A DNA stretch of 41,974 nucleotides from the NCBI GenBank assembly GCA_016934265.1, contig JAFGTF010000022.1, positions 73,172 through 115,145 on the forward strand. Reading direction: 5' to 3'. The notes below the pieces were generated by a model that saw nothing but the letters and a program-made list of their open reading frames with translations, had not been told where the DNA came from and ran no database searches. Shown piece by piece: positions 16,420 through 25,384 of this stretch. The DNA comes from Spirochaetota bacterium. Its GTDB lineage: Bacteria; Spirochaetota; B62-G9; DRHN01. The position numbers and the translations under genes are program-made. Within the stretch, counting starts at the first letter, position 1. Each line of letters opens with the position of its first letter.

Positions 16420-16713
16420 GGTTCATCTCCAAATTAGTTGCAATAAATATGGCCGTATTGATCATACTGTGTCATTACGAGGAAGGAGCCGAAGGCGACT
16501 GACGAAGTAATCTAATAATACCGTTATTTGCAGTCCTTTTTTTAGATTGCTTTTAAAAACTCCGTAGGAGTTTTCACTCGCAAATGACACTCATAACGTT
16601 TGTTTGATACTGTATGAGATATCATACAAGAAGAGATCAATATAACTCATGGTAATGCTTATAGGTAGCAAGTAATTTTCATTGAATTATTGCACCTAAA
16701 TCGGAGATGAACC
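16420..16713. mobile_element. MITE-like element with 27-bp terminal inverted repeats
   Basis: GGTTCATCTCC...GCAATAA at 16420-16446 and its reverse complement at 16687-16713 match at 24 of 27 positions. The 294-bp segment between them is AT-rich, has no gene, and contains a separate 122-bp palindromic repeat (16469-16590). This is the form of a non-autonomous miniature inverted-repeat element. T- and A-rich flanks (TTAATTTTT and TTATTTTTT) prevent a certain call of a target duplication. The right end lies 69 bases before the PFOR start codon, so it sits where a promoter would be expected. I do not recognise the terminal repeat as belonging to a named IS family. Confidence 0.7.
16469..16590. 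repeat. Dispersed palindromic repeat of the 'TGTCATT(G)CGAG' kind
   Basis: GTGTCATTACGAG at 16469-16481 and CTCGCAAATGACAC at 16577-16590 are inverted copies. Inside, AAGTAATCT and AGATTGCTT are also inverted. The whole resembles widespread bacterial repeats with TGTCATTGCGAG ends and GACGAAGCAATCT inside. A fragment with ACGAAGTAATCC occurs again at 40485-40501. It appears to be nested in the larger inverted-repeat element. Confidence 0.65.
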
Positions 16714-16782
16714 TTATTTTTTAATAGATAATATTTCTTCATTTACCGGTATATTTTCAGTAAAAAGCAAAGAGGGGATAAA

Positions 16783-19700
16783 ATGAAACGGGAAATGGTA
16801 CCAATGGACGGCAATACCGCCGCCGCATGGGTTGCGCATGCAACGAACGAGGTCATCGCGATCTATCCGATAACTCCCTCCTCGTCGATGGGAGAGCTCT
16901 CCGACGCGTGGAGTGCGAAGGGGAGGAAGAATATTTGGGGCACGGTCCCGCTCGTTTCCGAGCTGCAGTCCGAGGGAGGGGCGTCGGGAGCGATACACGG
17001 TGCGCTGACGACGGGCGCGCTCACCACGACCTTCACCGCATCGCAGGGCCTTCTCTTGATGCTGCCCAACATGTACAAGATCGCAGGCGAGCTCTGTCCC
17101 ACGGTCTTTCACGTGACCGCCCGCTCCTTGGCGTGCCAGGCGCTTTCCATCTTCGGAGACCACTCCGACGTCATGGCGGCGCGGGCCACCGGCTTCGGGC
17201 TTATACCTTCCGCCTCGATACAGGAGATCATGGATTTCGCGCTCATTGCGCAGGCCGCATCGCTGAAGGCGAGGGTGCCGTTCGTTCATTTCTTCGACGG
17301 TTTCCGCCTCTCGCACGAAATACAGAAGATCGAGCAGCTTTCATATGACGACATGCAAGCGATGATAGACGACGAGTACGTAATCGCTCACCGCCTGAGG
17401 GGGCTCAACCCCGAGAACCCGAGCATCCGGGGAACGTCTCAGAACCCGGATGTGTTCTTTGCTGCGCGTGAGACGGTAAATCCGTACTACCTGAAGACAC
17501 CGGCCATCGTACAGGAATATATGGACCGTTTCGCGGGTCTCACGGGGCGGGCCTACCATCTCTTCGACTATGTCGGACCGGATGACGCGGACCGTGTCGT
17601 GATCCTCATGGGTTCCGGCGCGGAGGCCATGGAGGAGGTCGTCCACTACCTTGCGGACAAGGGGGAGAAGGTCGGCGTACTGAAGGTCCGCCTGTTCAGG
17701 CCGTTCAGCACGAAGGACTTCATTGCCGCGCTCCCGAAAACGGTGAAGTCGATCGCCGTGCTCGACAGGACGAAGGAGCCGGGCTCCATCGGCGAGCCGC
17801 TGTACGAGGATATCAGGACCGCGATAGGCGAGGCGATGAGCGGGGGATTCGCGCCTTTTTCCGACTACCCCGTAATCGTGGGAGGAAGGTACGGACTGGG
17901 CTCCGCGGAGTTCAATGCGGGAATGGCGAAGTCGGTGCTAGACAATTTGAAGGAGAAGTCGCCGAAGAACCATTTCACCGTCGGTATACACGACGATGTA
18001 TCGGGGACATCGCTCCCGTGGGACGAGGATTTCTCTTCCGAGCCGGCGGGCGTTCACAAGGCGCTCTTCTACGGGCTCGGTGCGGACGGGACGGTGAGCG
18101 CCAACAAGAACTCCATCAAGATCATCGGCGGAGCGACGGACAACTACGCCCAGGGATACTTCGTATACGACTCCAAGAAGGCGGGCGCGATGACGGTCTC
18201 CCACCTCCGGTTCGGAAAAGAGCGGATACGGAGCACCTACCTCGTATCGAAGGCGAGCTTTCTGGCCTGTCACAAGTTCTCGTTTCTCGAACGGTACGAA
18301 ATGCTCTCCGCGCTCGAGGAAGGGGGCGTCTTCCTTCTCAACGCGCCCTACCCTGCATCTGAAGTATGGGACAAGATGCCGCGCGAGGTACAGGTGCCGA
18401 TCATCAAAAAGAAGATCAAGGTTTATACCATCAACGCGGTGAAGATCGCGCAGGATCTAGGGCTCGGCGCGAGGATTAATACGATAATGCAGACGGCGTT
18501 CTTCATGATCTCGGGAGTGCTTCCGAAGGACGAGGCGATCTCGCTCGTGAAGGACTACATAGTCAAGACCTACGGCAAGAAGGGCCAGAACATCATAGAC
18601 ATGAATATGAAGGCGGTCGATGCGGCGATCGACAGCATCGAAGAGGTATCCTACCCCGACAAGGCGACGAGCACGATCGAAATGCTGCCTCCGGTACCCG
18701 GGGATGCGCCCGAGTTCGTACGAAAGGTGACGGGGGAGATCATCGCGAAGCGGGGGGAGAAGATACCGGTCTCCCTTCTCCCGGACGACGGCACCTATCC
18801 TCTCGGAACGACGCAGTTCGAGAAACGCAATATCGCGGACAGGATACCGGTCTGGAACCCCGAGCTTTGTATCCAGTGCGGCCAGTGCTCCCTCGTATGC
18901 CCGCATGCGGCCGTCAGGGTGAAGTTCTACGATCCAGAACTGCTGGAAAATGCGCCCGAGCGGTTCAAGAGCGTCGACGCGCGCGCGAAAAAACTGTCGG
19001 GAAAGAAGTTCACCGTTCAGATCGCGCCGGAAGACTGCACGGGCTGCACTGTCTGCGCCAACGCCTGCCCCGGCGCGAAGCGGGTGGACGGGCAGAAGAC
19101 GGACGAGAAGGCGCTTATGATGGCAGACCAGATCCCGCTCCGCATGCAGGAAAAGGAGAATTGGGAGTTCTTCTTAGACCTGCCGGACACGGACCCGACG
19201 CTCATGCCGAGGTCGACGATCTTGGGATCGCAGCTTCTGCCGCCGATGTTCGAATTCTCCGGTGCGTGTGCGGGATGCGGGGAAACGCCGTACGTCAAGC
19301 TCGTCAGCCAGCTGTTCGGCGACAGGGCGGTGATCGGCAACGCCACCGGCTGCTCCTCGATATACGGAGGGAACCTTCCCACCACTCCATACACGACGAG
19401 AAAGGACGGGAGAGGGCCAGTGTGGTCCAATTCCCTGTTTGAGGACGCGGCCGAGTTCGGATTCGGTATGAGACTGACGTCGGACAAGCTGCAGGAGCAC
19501 GCGAGAGAGCTCATCGAAGACGTTCTGAAGGACAAAAAAGACGGCATCGACAGGGGTCTTCTTAAAGCGATACTGGAGGCTGACCAGTCGACCGCCGAGG
19601 GCGTCGAGGAGCAGAGGACGCGGGTGGTCCTGCTGAAACAGGCGATCGAAGGAAGGAAAGACGGGATATTACCGCTTTTGGGCAGTGTCGCGGATTATCT

Positions 19701-20355
19701 CATCAAACGATCCGTCTGGTTCTTCGGCGGCGACGGCTGGGCGTACGATATCGGGTACGGCGGCCTCGACCATGTGCTTGCATCCGGGAAGAACGTCAAT
19801 GCGCTCGTTTTGGATACGGAGGTGTACTCCAATACCGGCGGTCAGATGTCGAAATCGACGCCGATGGGCGCGATCGCGAAGTTCGCGGAGGCCGGAAAGC
19901 CGCTCGGTAAAAAGGACCTCGGGATGATGGCGATGACCTACGGCAGCGTGTACGTCGCACGGGTCGCGCTCGGCGCGAACATGAACCAGTGCGTCAAAGC
20001 CTTCAACGAAGCCGATGCCTACGACGGCCCGTCTCTCATAATCGCCTACTCGCACTGTATCGCGCACGGCATCGATATGGCCCACGGCCTGGATGAGCAG
20101 AAACGGGCGATAGATTCCGGTGCGTGGGTCCTGTTCAGGTACAACCCGGACCTCGCGAAAGAGGGAAAGAACCCTCTCATCCTCGATTCGAAAGAACCCT
20201 CCATCGACCTGGAGGAGTATATGTACAACGAGATCAGGTTCAAGGCCTTGACGAGCACGAATCCAGAGAGAGCCGAGGCCTTTCTGAAACAGGCGAAGAA
20301 GGACGCCGTAAGCCGTTACAAGATGTACAAGCACCTCGCAGAGATGCCGGTATAA
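16783..20355 (+). CDS. nifJ: Pyruvate:ferredoxin (flavodoxin) oxidoreductase, single chain
   Basis: A 1190-residue enzyme that oxidatively decarboxylates pyruvate to acetyl-CoA and CO2, passing electrons to ferredoxin; it is central to anaerobic metabolism. Domains in order are the pyruvate-binding domain (YPITPSSSMGEL, FTASQGLLLMLPNMYKIAGE), the transketolase C-like domain, the gamma domain, and a two-cluster ferredoxin domain (CIQCGQCSLVCPH at about 697 and CTGCTVCANACPG at about 752). The TPP-binding domain has the CAGCGETPY cysteines for the proximal cluster and GDGWAYDIGYGG / EVYSNTGGQMSKSTP for TPP and Mg. A further Cys lies towards the C-terminus (SHCIAHG). Length is normal for the family. 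GAGGGG precedes the ATG. The upstream region is occupied by a MITE-like element. Confidence 0.97.
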   Translation: MKREMVPMDGNTAAAWVAHATNEVIAIYPITPSSSMGELSDAWSAKGRKNIWGTVPLVSELQSEGGASGAIHGALTTGALTTTFTASQGLLLMLPNMYKIAGELCPTVFHVTARSLACQALSIFGDHSDVMAARATGFGLIPSASIQEIMDFALIAQAASLKARVPFVHFFDGFRLSHEIQKIEQLSYDDMQAMIDDEYVIAHRLRGLNPENPSIRGTSQNPDVFFAARETVNPYYLKTPAIVQEYMDRFAGLTGRAYHLFDYVGPDDADRVVILMGSGAEAMEEVVHYLADKGEKVGVLKVRLFRPFSTKDFIAALPKTVKSIAVLDRTKEPGSIGEPLYEDIRTAIGEAMSGGFAPFSDYPVIVGGRYGLGSAEFNAGMAKSVLDNLKEKSPKNHFTVGIHDDVSGTSLPWDEDFSSEPAGVHKALFYGLGADGTVSANKNSIKIIGGATDNYAQGYFVYDSKKAGAMTVSHLRFGKERIRSTYLVSKASFLACHKFSFLERYEMLSALEEGGVFLLNAPYPASEVWDKMPREVQVPIIKKKIKVYTINAVKIAQDLGLGARINTIMQTAFFMISGVLPKDEAISLVKDYIVKTYGKKGQNIIDMNMKAVDAAIDSIEEVSYPDKATSTIEMLPPVPGDAPEFVRKVTGEIIAKRGEKIPVSLLPDDGTYPLGTTQFEKRNIADRIPVWNPELCIQCGQCSLVCPHAAVRVKFYDPELLENAPERFKSVDARAKKLSGKKFTVQIAPEDCTGCTVCANACPGAKRVDGQKTDEKALMMADQIPLRMQEKENWEFFLDLPDTDPTLMPRSTILGSQLLPPMFEFSGACAGCGETPYVKLVSQLFGDRAVIGNATGCSSIYGGNLPTTPYTTRKDGRGPVWSNSLFEDAAEFGFGMRLTSDKLQEHARELIEDVLKDKKDGIDRGLLKAILEADQSTAEGVEEQRTRVVLLKQAIEGRKDGILPLLGSVADYLIKRSVWFFGGDGWAYDIGYGGLDHVLASGKNVNALVLDTEVYSNTGGQMSKSTPMGAIAKFAEAGKPLGKKDLGMMAMTYGSVYVARVALGANMNQCVKAFNEADAYDGPSLIIAYSHCIAHGIDMAHGLDEQKRAIDSGAWVLFRYNPDLAKEGKNPLILDSKEPSIDLEEYMYNEIRFKALTSTNPERAEAFLKQAKKDAVSRYKMYKHLAEMPV

Positions 20356-20576
20356 ATAACGCCGGTATCGAAGCAGTCGCCGGCCGCGGCCGGTAGGTCC
20401 GGGGCCGGCGGGGGCCAAGGCGCCTCATTCCGTTGCCGCATCCCGGGCCGATCCGGAGAATCGGCCTATCCGGCGAGTGGAAGGAACACGGCGAGCCTAC
20501 ATGCGGCTGAAACCGGTGCCCGCGGGACCTGTGTTTTCTTTAATAATCCCTGTAATCCGCGCATTCCAAAAACAGT

Positions 20577-20605
20577 TTGACATTTGTAAACCGCTACGAT
20601 AGAGT
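20577..20605 (+). promoter_or_regulatory. Promoter of the coiled-coil protein gene
   Basis: A consensus TTGACA (20577-20582), a 17-bp spacer and TAGAGT (20600-20605) lie 27 bases before the ATG at 20633, which also has GGGAGGGG as ribosome site. The 220 bases between the PFOR stop and this promoter are GC-rich with the palindrome CCGGCCGCGGCCGG but no T-tract, so no intrinsic terminator is called. Confidence 0.65.
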
Positions 20606-20632
20606 AATTACAATAGTTACCGGGAGGGGATC

Positions 20633-23600
20633 ATGAGCTACTGGCCGTTCATCACCGTCTTTATATCCCTCGTCCTTATCCTCCTGTTCAGAAGATTAGA
20701 CAAACGGCTCATCAACTTTAACAAGTTCAAACGCTACTCGCAAAAGCTCATGGCCGATTTCGAGCAGTATCTGAAGACGAAGAGCACGGCGCTCGGAGAA
20801 AAACTGCAGGAACTCGATACCGCGGTACAGCGTGCCTCGCTGCTCTTGGAAAAAATAGAGGATACGGGGAGCATGCTGAAGGACCGCTCTACCGGCCTCG
20901 AGCAGGAACGGGGCAGGCTGCAGGCGTTAAAAGCCGAGCTCGATCGTCTCGGATCGATGAAGGCCGAGCTCTGTGAAGAAGTAAACGACCTGAAAGGCTC
21001 GCTTCCCTCGCTGAAGAAGCTGAAAGACAGGATCCAGCGGATAGGATTGGATGCAGCACAGCATGAGAAGGTCCTGCGCAACGTGTCCTCGCTCATTCCC
21101 TCCTTCGAAGCGAGGGTGGACGACAGGACGCAGAAGGCGATTGAGGACGTCAAGGAAGCAGTGGTAGAGGAGGCGAAGAGTCTCTTTTCGCCCCTTATAG
21201 AGGATTACAGATCGAGCCTCGAGGCGGTCAAAAAGAGCAACAGGGACGAGATCGATCATTTCAAGCTCGCTTCGGCGGATATCGTACGGGAGGCGGGAGG
21301 AAGGGTGGACGAGCTGATCCGGCTCATCGAAGACCTCGGGCAACGTATGGATCGGTTCGAAAAGGGGAGGGTCGTACCGATCGAGGAGCGTATGGGGGCT
21401 CTCACCGAATCCCTCGATGCGGTAAGGCAGAGTATCGGGATGATCGAAGAGGAGACTACACGCAAATTCCTGGCAAGGGCCGAAGAGGAATACGACAAGT
21501 ACGCCGGTACGCTCGAAGAGTTCGGTGCCGGATTGACGAAGAACCTGCACTCGGCGGTGGAGGAGCGGTCCAAGGACCTGTCGGTGTATATCACACGTCT
21601 CGAAGGAAGGGTGGAGGGGCTCCTTGCCGATATCAGGAAGGAAACGGAAAAATACGGGGAGGTGCTCGAGCTCAAAGCGAAGGCCCATGAGAGCGAGTCG
21701 GACGTTCTGAAGAGCAAGATACTCGCCGAGATCAACGAGGAGGCGAACAAAAATCTCCTTCTCATCAAACCGGTCGTGTCCGAGATGAACGAGAAGCTCG
21801 TCATCTACAAGAGGGAATTTTCATCCATACTCGAAGAGGTGAAAAGGGAGCTCGATGGCAAAAAGAAGACGATCGACGGTGTGATCGCGGCGTTCAAGGA
21901 GGAGATGGCGACACACGAAAAGACGATTTTCGGAACGCTCGACACGCGGATGGGAGAGCTGGACTCGAAGCTCCGTTCGCTCGCCGAGCAGCTCAACCGG
22001 AGTATCGATGCGGCCACCAAGGATGCGAGCGGAGAGTTCTCCCGCCGGCTTTCCGAATACGAGCAGCGAGTGGTCGCGCTCGAGGGAAGCATAGGAAACC
22101 TGCACGACATCGCAAAGACCGGACAGCGGATGATCGAGGAGCGCATCGAAAAGGTCTTTTCGGATTACCGGCCCGAGATAGAGATGAAGATCAAGAGCCT
22201 GAAAGACACGACGGAAGGGATCATAGAATCGCAGAAGGAGCTCGTCGTCGAGAGGATAGAGGAGATCGTTCGCAAGGCCGACGATGAGCTCTCATCTCGG
22301 GAGAGTGAGATCGAGTCGCTTTTCCAACGGGTGAACGAGCGTGTGACGGACTCCGAACGGAGCCTCGAGGAGCAGGGGGCGGCCCTCATGGAGAATGTGG
22401 GCGAGTTGAGGCTCGAAGCGCGGGAGGAGCTCGTACGGGAGCTTCAGAATCTGAAAAACCTCTTCAGGGAGGAGGGATCTCGGCAGCTCGAACGATATCG
22501 AAGCGACCTCGGAAAGCTCGGAGAAGAGATCGGCAGCCTGTCGGTCAGGACGGAGGAGATACACGGCGCGATAGACAGGAAGATCGAGGAATCCCTGAAG
22601 GGTGTCGAGGACAGCGTCAGTGAGATAGAGAAGAGCTATCTGAAGACGGGTGAGGAGATAGAACGGCAGGCGAAGAGAGGGCTCGTCGATGTGACCGGCG
22701 AGATCGAGGAGATCCGGCAGACGGTGCGGGGCCTCAAAGACGGCTTGATGGAAGAGGTAAACGGTTCTCTCGCCGGTTTCAGGGCGGAGGTTGAGAAACG
22801 GTTCGCCGAGCACCGCAGGACGGTTGGCGATCGTGAGTCAGAGATCCTCCGCAGCATGGAGGAGATAGCCGACCAGACGAAAGCAAGCATGGACCGGTCC
22901 CACCGGGAGGCGGAGGAGTCGATACTCGGCTTCGAACGTGAGGCGAAAGAGGTCCAGGACCGTGTAGAACGCCGGACGCAGGAGCTGGAGAAACGCATCG
23001 CGGTGTTCGAAAAGGAGTCCTCCTCCATCAAGCGCGCGGTACGCTACAGGGAAAAAGTGGAGGAGGACGTTGAGAAGCTCATCGACCTCGCGTCCCAGGT
23101 CAAGGAGGACAAGAAGGAGATCATGTCCCTGAAGAAGGTGATTCAGGCTTTGAAGCGGGACGAGGGCGATATATCCGCTCGGGTGCGCCAGCTGAAGAGC
23201 GAGAAGAAGGCCGTGTCCGATATCGCGAGGAACGCGGAGCAGGCCATCGGAATGATAACGGTGGTGGAGGAGAAGCTCGCGCTCATCTCGTCTCAGAAGG
23301 ATATCCTCGAGAAGGTGGAAGAAGGGATGACGCAGATCGTCGGCCGGTTCGAGTCCCTCGAAAAAAAGGCGGACGCGCTCGGCAAGAAAGAGGGCGATCT
23401 CGCCGTCTCCATAGAGACGGTAACCAAGATGAAGGAAATGATCGGCGGACTCGAGCAGCGAACGGACCTGCTGAAGGAAAGCTTCAAGGAGATCAAGGAT
23501 ATCGAGGAGGACATAAAAAAGAGAGTAGAGTCCATGAACGAGAAAACACGGAGCCTCGTGGGGAACGAGAAAAGGGTGGACGAGGTGCTCTCCCGGTTCA

Positions 23601-23938
23601 GGGAGATGGATTCGCTCGTGGCCGATATCGAAGCGCGGACCAACCAGCTCCAGACGACCAGGCAATGGCTCGCACGGACCGAGTCGAGGCTCACGAACCT
23701 CGCGGAGAACGCCGAGCGGCTCGCGGGAGAGCTCTCGCACGCCGTGCCGGAAGCGGGCGAAAGGCCTTCAAAGGGAGCGAAAGGGGCGGCAGGCGGCATA
23801 CTCTCCAAGGAGGCCCAGAACAAGGTGAAAACGGTTCTCACCCTCTTCGAGCAGAAATGGACGATACCCGAGATCTGCAAGGTGACGAAGATGTCGCGCG
23901 GGGAGGTGGAGCTCATCTTGGAGCTCAACAACAGGTAG
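20633..23938 (+). CDS. SpiroCoCo-family membrane-anchored coiled-coil protein
   Basis: An 1101-residue protein. One N-terminal membrane helix (residues 3-20, YWPFITVFISLVLILLF) is followed by about 1000 residues of almost unbroken heptad-type coiled coil rich in Glu, Lys, Arg and Leu. The last 45 residues are different: KVKTVLTLFEQKWTIPEICK followed by VTKMSRGEVELILELNNR reads like a helix-turn-helix of the kind used to bind DNA. Proteins of this shape are found across spirochaetes (SpiroCoCo family). They are thought to be structural, but no activity is established to my knowledge. It has its own promoter and no clear operon partner. A link from envelope to DNA is an inference from the C-terminal domain. 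Confidence 0.88.
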   Translation: MSYWPFITVFISLVLILLFRRLDKRLINFNKFKRYSQKLMADFEQYLKTKSTALGEKLQELDTAVQRASLLLEKIEDTGSMLKDRSTGLEQERGRLQALKAELDRLGSMKAELCEEVNDLKGSLPSLKKLKDRIQRIGLDAAQHEKVLRNVSSLIPSFEARVDDRTQKAIEDVKEAVVEEAKSLFSPLIEDYRSSLEAVKKSNRDEIDHFKLASADIVREAGGRVDELIRLIEDLGQRMDRFEKGRVVPIEERMGALTESLDAVRQSIGMIEEETTRKFLARAEEEYDKYAGTLEEFGAGLTKNLHSAVEERSKDLSVYITRLEGRVEGLLADIRKETEKYGEVLELKAKAHESESDVLKSKILAEINEEANKNLLLIKPVVSEMNEKLVIYKREFSSILEEVKRELDGKKKTIDGVIAAFKEEMATHEKTIFGTLDTRMGELDSKLRSLAEQLNRSIDAATKDASGEFSRRLSEYEQRVVALEGSIGNLHDIAKTGQRMIEERIEKVFSDYRPEIEMKIKSLKDTTEGIIESQKELVVERIEEIVRKADDELSSRESEIESLFQRVNERVTDSERSLEEQGAALMENVGELRLEAREELVRELQNLKNLFREEGSRQLERYRSDLGKLGEEIGSLSVRTEEIHGAIDRKIEESLKGVEDSVSEIEKSYLKTGEEIERQAKRGLVDVTGEIEEIRQTVRGLKDGLMEEVNGSLAGFRAEVEKRFAEHRRTVGDRESEILRSMEEIADQTKASMDRSHREAEESILGFEREAKEVQDRVERRTQELEKRIAVFEKESSSIKRAVRYREKVEEDVEKLIDLASQVKEDKKEIMSLKKVIQALKRDEGDISARVRQLKSEKKAVSDIARNAEQAIGMITVVEEKLALISSQKDILEKVEEGMTQIVGRFESLEKKADALGKKEGDLAVSIETVTKMKEMIGGLEQRTDLLKESFKEIKDIEEDIKKRVESMNEKTRSLVGNEKRVDEVLSRFREMDSLVADIEARTNQLQTTRQWLARTESRLTNLAENAERLAGELSHAVPEAGERPSKGAKGAAGGILSKEAQNKVKTVLTLFEQKWTIPEICKVTKMSRGEVELILELNNR

Positions 23939-24115
23939 GCTGCGCTCAATCGCCGAACACAGGGTCAAAAGCCGGGTTCAAGGGCCGCGCGGATCGATGT
24001 TTATCATATCCGTACCGTTTTTCCCCCATACGCTGCATGATACCCGCCGGACGGCATGTAGCAATCATCACAGAGCGGTCGAGTGCCGCGGAAATGACGA
24101 ATCCGAAAGAAGGCG

Positions 24116-24331
24116 ATGACAGCGGATATGTGCGCCCGGCCGTTAAAAGACGAGCCGCTCTCTTTGTTCTCCATCCCGAGGTTCATCGAGTATACGCTCG
24201 GGCGAAGAAAAGTCACTGCAGATGATGCGGGCGGCGAGTTTCATCCTCATTGGGAGGAACGACGAAGCGACGCGCTCATAGACGGCTTTGCAGAAAAAAA
24301 AGCAGGACCACGTTCGAATGCGTGCGATTAA
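24116..24331 (+). CDS. Possible small hypothetical protein
   Basis: A 71-codon frame, MTADMCARPLKDEPLSLFS..., lies in the 408-base gap between the coiled-coil gene and trxB, converging with trxB. An AAGAAGG lies close upstream of the ATG, and codon use in the first half resembles that of neighbours. I recognise no family, and the frame could be chance in GC-rich DNA. A 70-codon antisense frame (24004-24216) overlaps it and is equally unsupported. Apart from these, the gap shows nothing I can name. Confidence 0.25.
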   Translation: MTADMCARPLKDEPLSLFSIPRFIEYTLGRRKVTADDAGGEFHPHWEERRSDALIDGFAEKKAGPRSNACD

Positions 24332-24346
24332 GTGCGAGTGAACCGC

Positions 24347-25270
24347 TCAGGTGTGGCTGCTCTTGAAGCGCTCGACGTACTCGCCCGCGTTGAACGCGGC
24401 CAGCGCACCGTCGCCGACGCAGGTTGCTATCTGTCGGAGGCAGGTGACGCGGCAGTCCCCGGCCGCGAAGATGCCCTTTGCGGAGGTATGCACACAGTCG
24501 TCCGTTATGATGAGGCCGCCTGATGTTTTCTTCACGATATCGATGAACTTCGTGTTCGGTATGTGGCCGATATAGACGAAGACGCCTGCGACATCGAGCT
24601 TTTGTTTCTTCGTCGGATCGTTCGCGTCTTTTATCGTGATGCCCTCGAACTTGTCTTCTCCGTCGACGTGATCGACGACGTGGTTCCAGATAAATGATAT
24701 CTTCGGATTCTTGAAGGCCTGGTCCTGCAGGATTTTTTCCGCCCTGAGCTTGTCCCGTCTGTGGATAACGATGATCTTTTTCACGATCTGGGTGAGGTAG
24801 ATCGCCTCCTTTATCGCGGCGTCGCCGCCGCCGATGACGGCGACCTCCCGGTCCTTGAAAAACGGCCCGTCGCACACCGCACAGTAGGAGACCCCCCTGC
24901 CGATGAGTTTTTGTTCTCCGTCGACATGGAGCTTTTTCGGCTGCGAGCCCGTCGCTATCACTACGGCGATGGTATCGTATTCCCCCTCGTCGGTGACGAT
25001 GCGGTAGTGGGTATCCTGCCGTTTGACTTCCCCCACCTCCTCGTACCGGATCTCGACCCCGAACTTCTTCGCATGCGCTTCGAACCGCTCCATGAGCTCG
25101 GGGCCGCTTATGGCCGGGAACCCCGGGTAGTTCTCGACGTCCTGAGTGAGCAGGATCTGCCCCCCCACGCCCATCTTTTCGAAGACAACCACGTTCATGC
25201 CCGCTCTCTCGCCGTAAATCGCGGCGGTGAGGCCGGCCGCGCCCGCACCGATGACTACGATGTCGTACAT
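24347..25270 (-). CDS. trxB: Thioredoxin reductase
   Basis: A 307-residue flavoprotein that reduces thioredoxin with NADPH. FAD-binding GAGAAGLTAAIYG is at about residues 8-20, followed by ATGSQP. The redox-active pair is Cys130 and Cys133 in SYCAVCDG. The NADPH-binding loop is GGGDAAIKEA, with HRRDKLRA giving NADPH preference. The C-terminal FAD motif is GIFAAGDCR. Length and order are standard. The ATG at 25270 has AAGGGG upstream and a strong promoter with 15-bp repeats beyond it. No thioredoxin or peroxiredoxin gene is adjacent. Confidence 0.96.
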   Translation of the reverse strand: MYDIVVIGAGAAGLTAAIYGERAGMNVVVFEKMGVGGQILLTQDVENYPGFPAISGPELMERFEAHAKKFGVEIRYEEVGEVKRQDTHYRIVTDEGEYDTIAVVIATGSQPKKLHVDGEQKLIGRGVSYCAVCDGPFFKDREVAVIGGGDAAIKEAIYLTQIVKKIIVIHRRDKLRAEKILQDQAFKNPKISFIWNHVVDHVDGEDKFEGITIKDANDPTKKQKLDVAGVFVYIGHIPNTKFIDIVKKTSGGLIITDDCVHTSAKGIFAAGDCRVTCLRQIATCVGDGALAAFNAGEYVERFKSSHT

Positions 25271-25300
25271 AACACCGCCCCTTGGAAGGAAATATAGAAA

Positions 25301-25329
25301 AATATAACAAGAACAAAACGCCCTGTCAA
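25301..25329 (-). promoter_or_regulatory. Strong trxB promoter
   Basis: On the complement, TTGACA (25329-25324), a 17-bp spacer and TATATT (25306-25301) form an almost ideal sigma-70 promoter with a leader of about 25 bases to the trxB ATG. A set of three 15-bp repeats begins five bases upstream of the -35. Confidence 0.75.
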
Positions 25330-25333
25330 AGCG

Positions 25334-25378
25334 GTTTGTACGCCGTACGTTTGTACGCCGTACGTTTGTACGCCGTAT
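25334..25378. repeat. Three 15-bp direct repeats upstream of the trxB -35
   Basis: GTTTGTACGCCGTAC at 25334-25348 and 25349-25363, then a third copy to 25378 with one change. Each unit contains GTAC-N3-GTAC. The last copy merges into a perfect 14-bp palindrome CGCCGTATACGGCG (25371-25384) that touches the stop codon of the DUF2064-like gene. The array may be binding sites for a regulator of trxB or a hairpin behind the upstream gene, or simply slippage; the sequence alone cannot decide. Confidence 0.85.
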
Positions 25379-25384
25379 ACGGCG

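Noticed and set aside
24004-24216. Minus-strand 70-codon frame in the gap before trxB
   Set aside because: No ribosome site, no recognisable motif, and it overlaps another equally weak frame.
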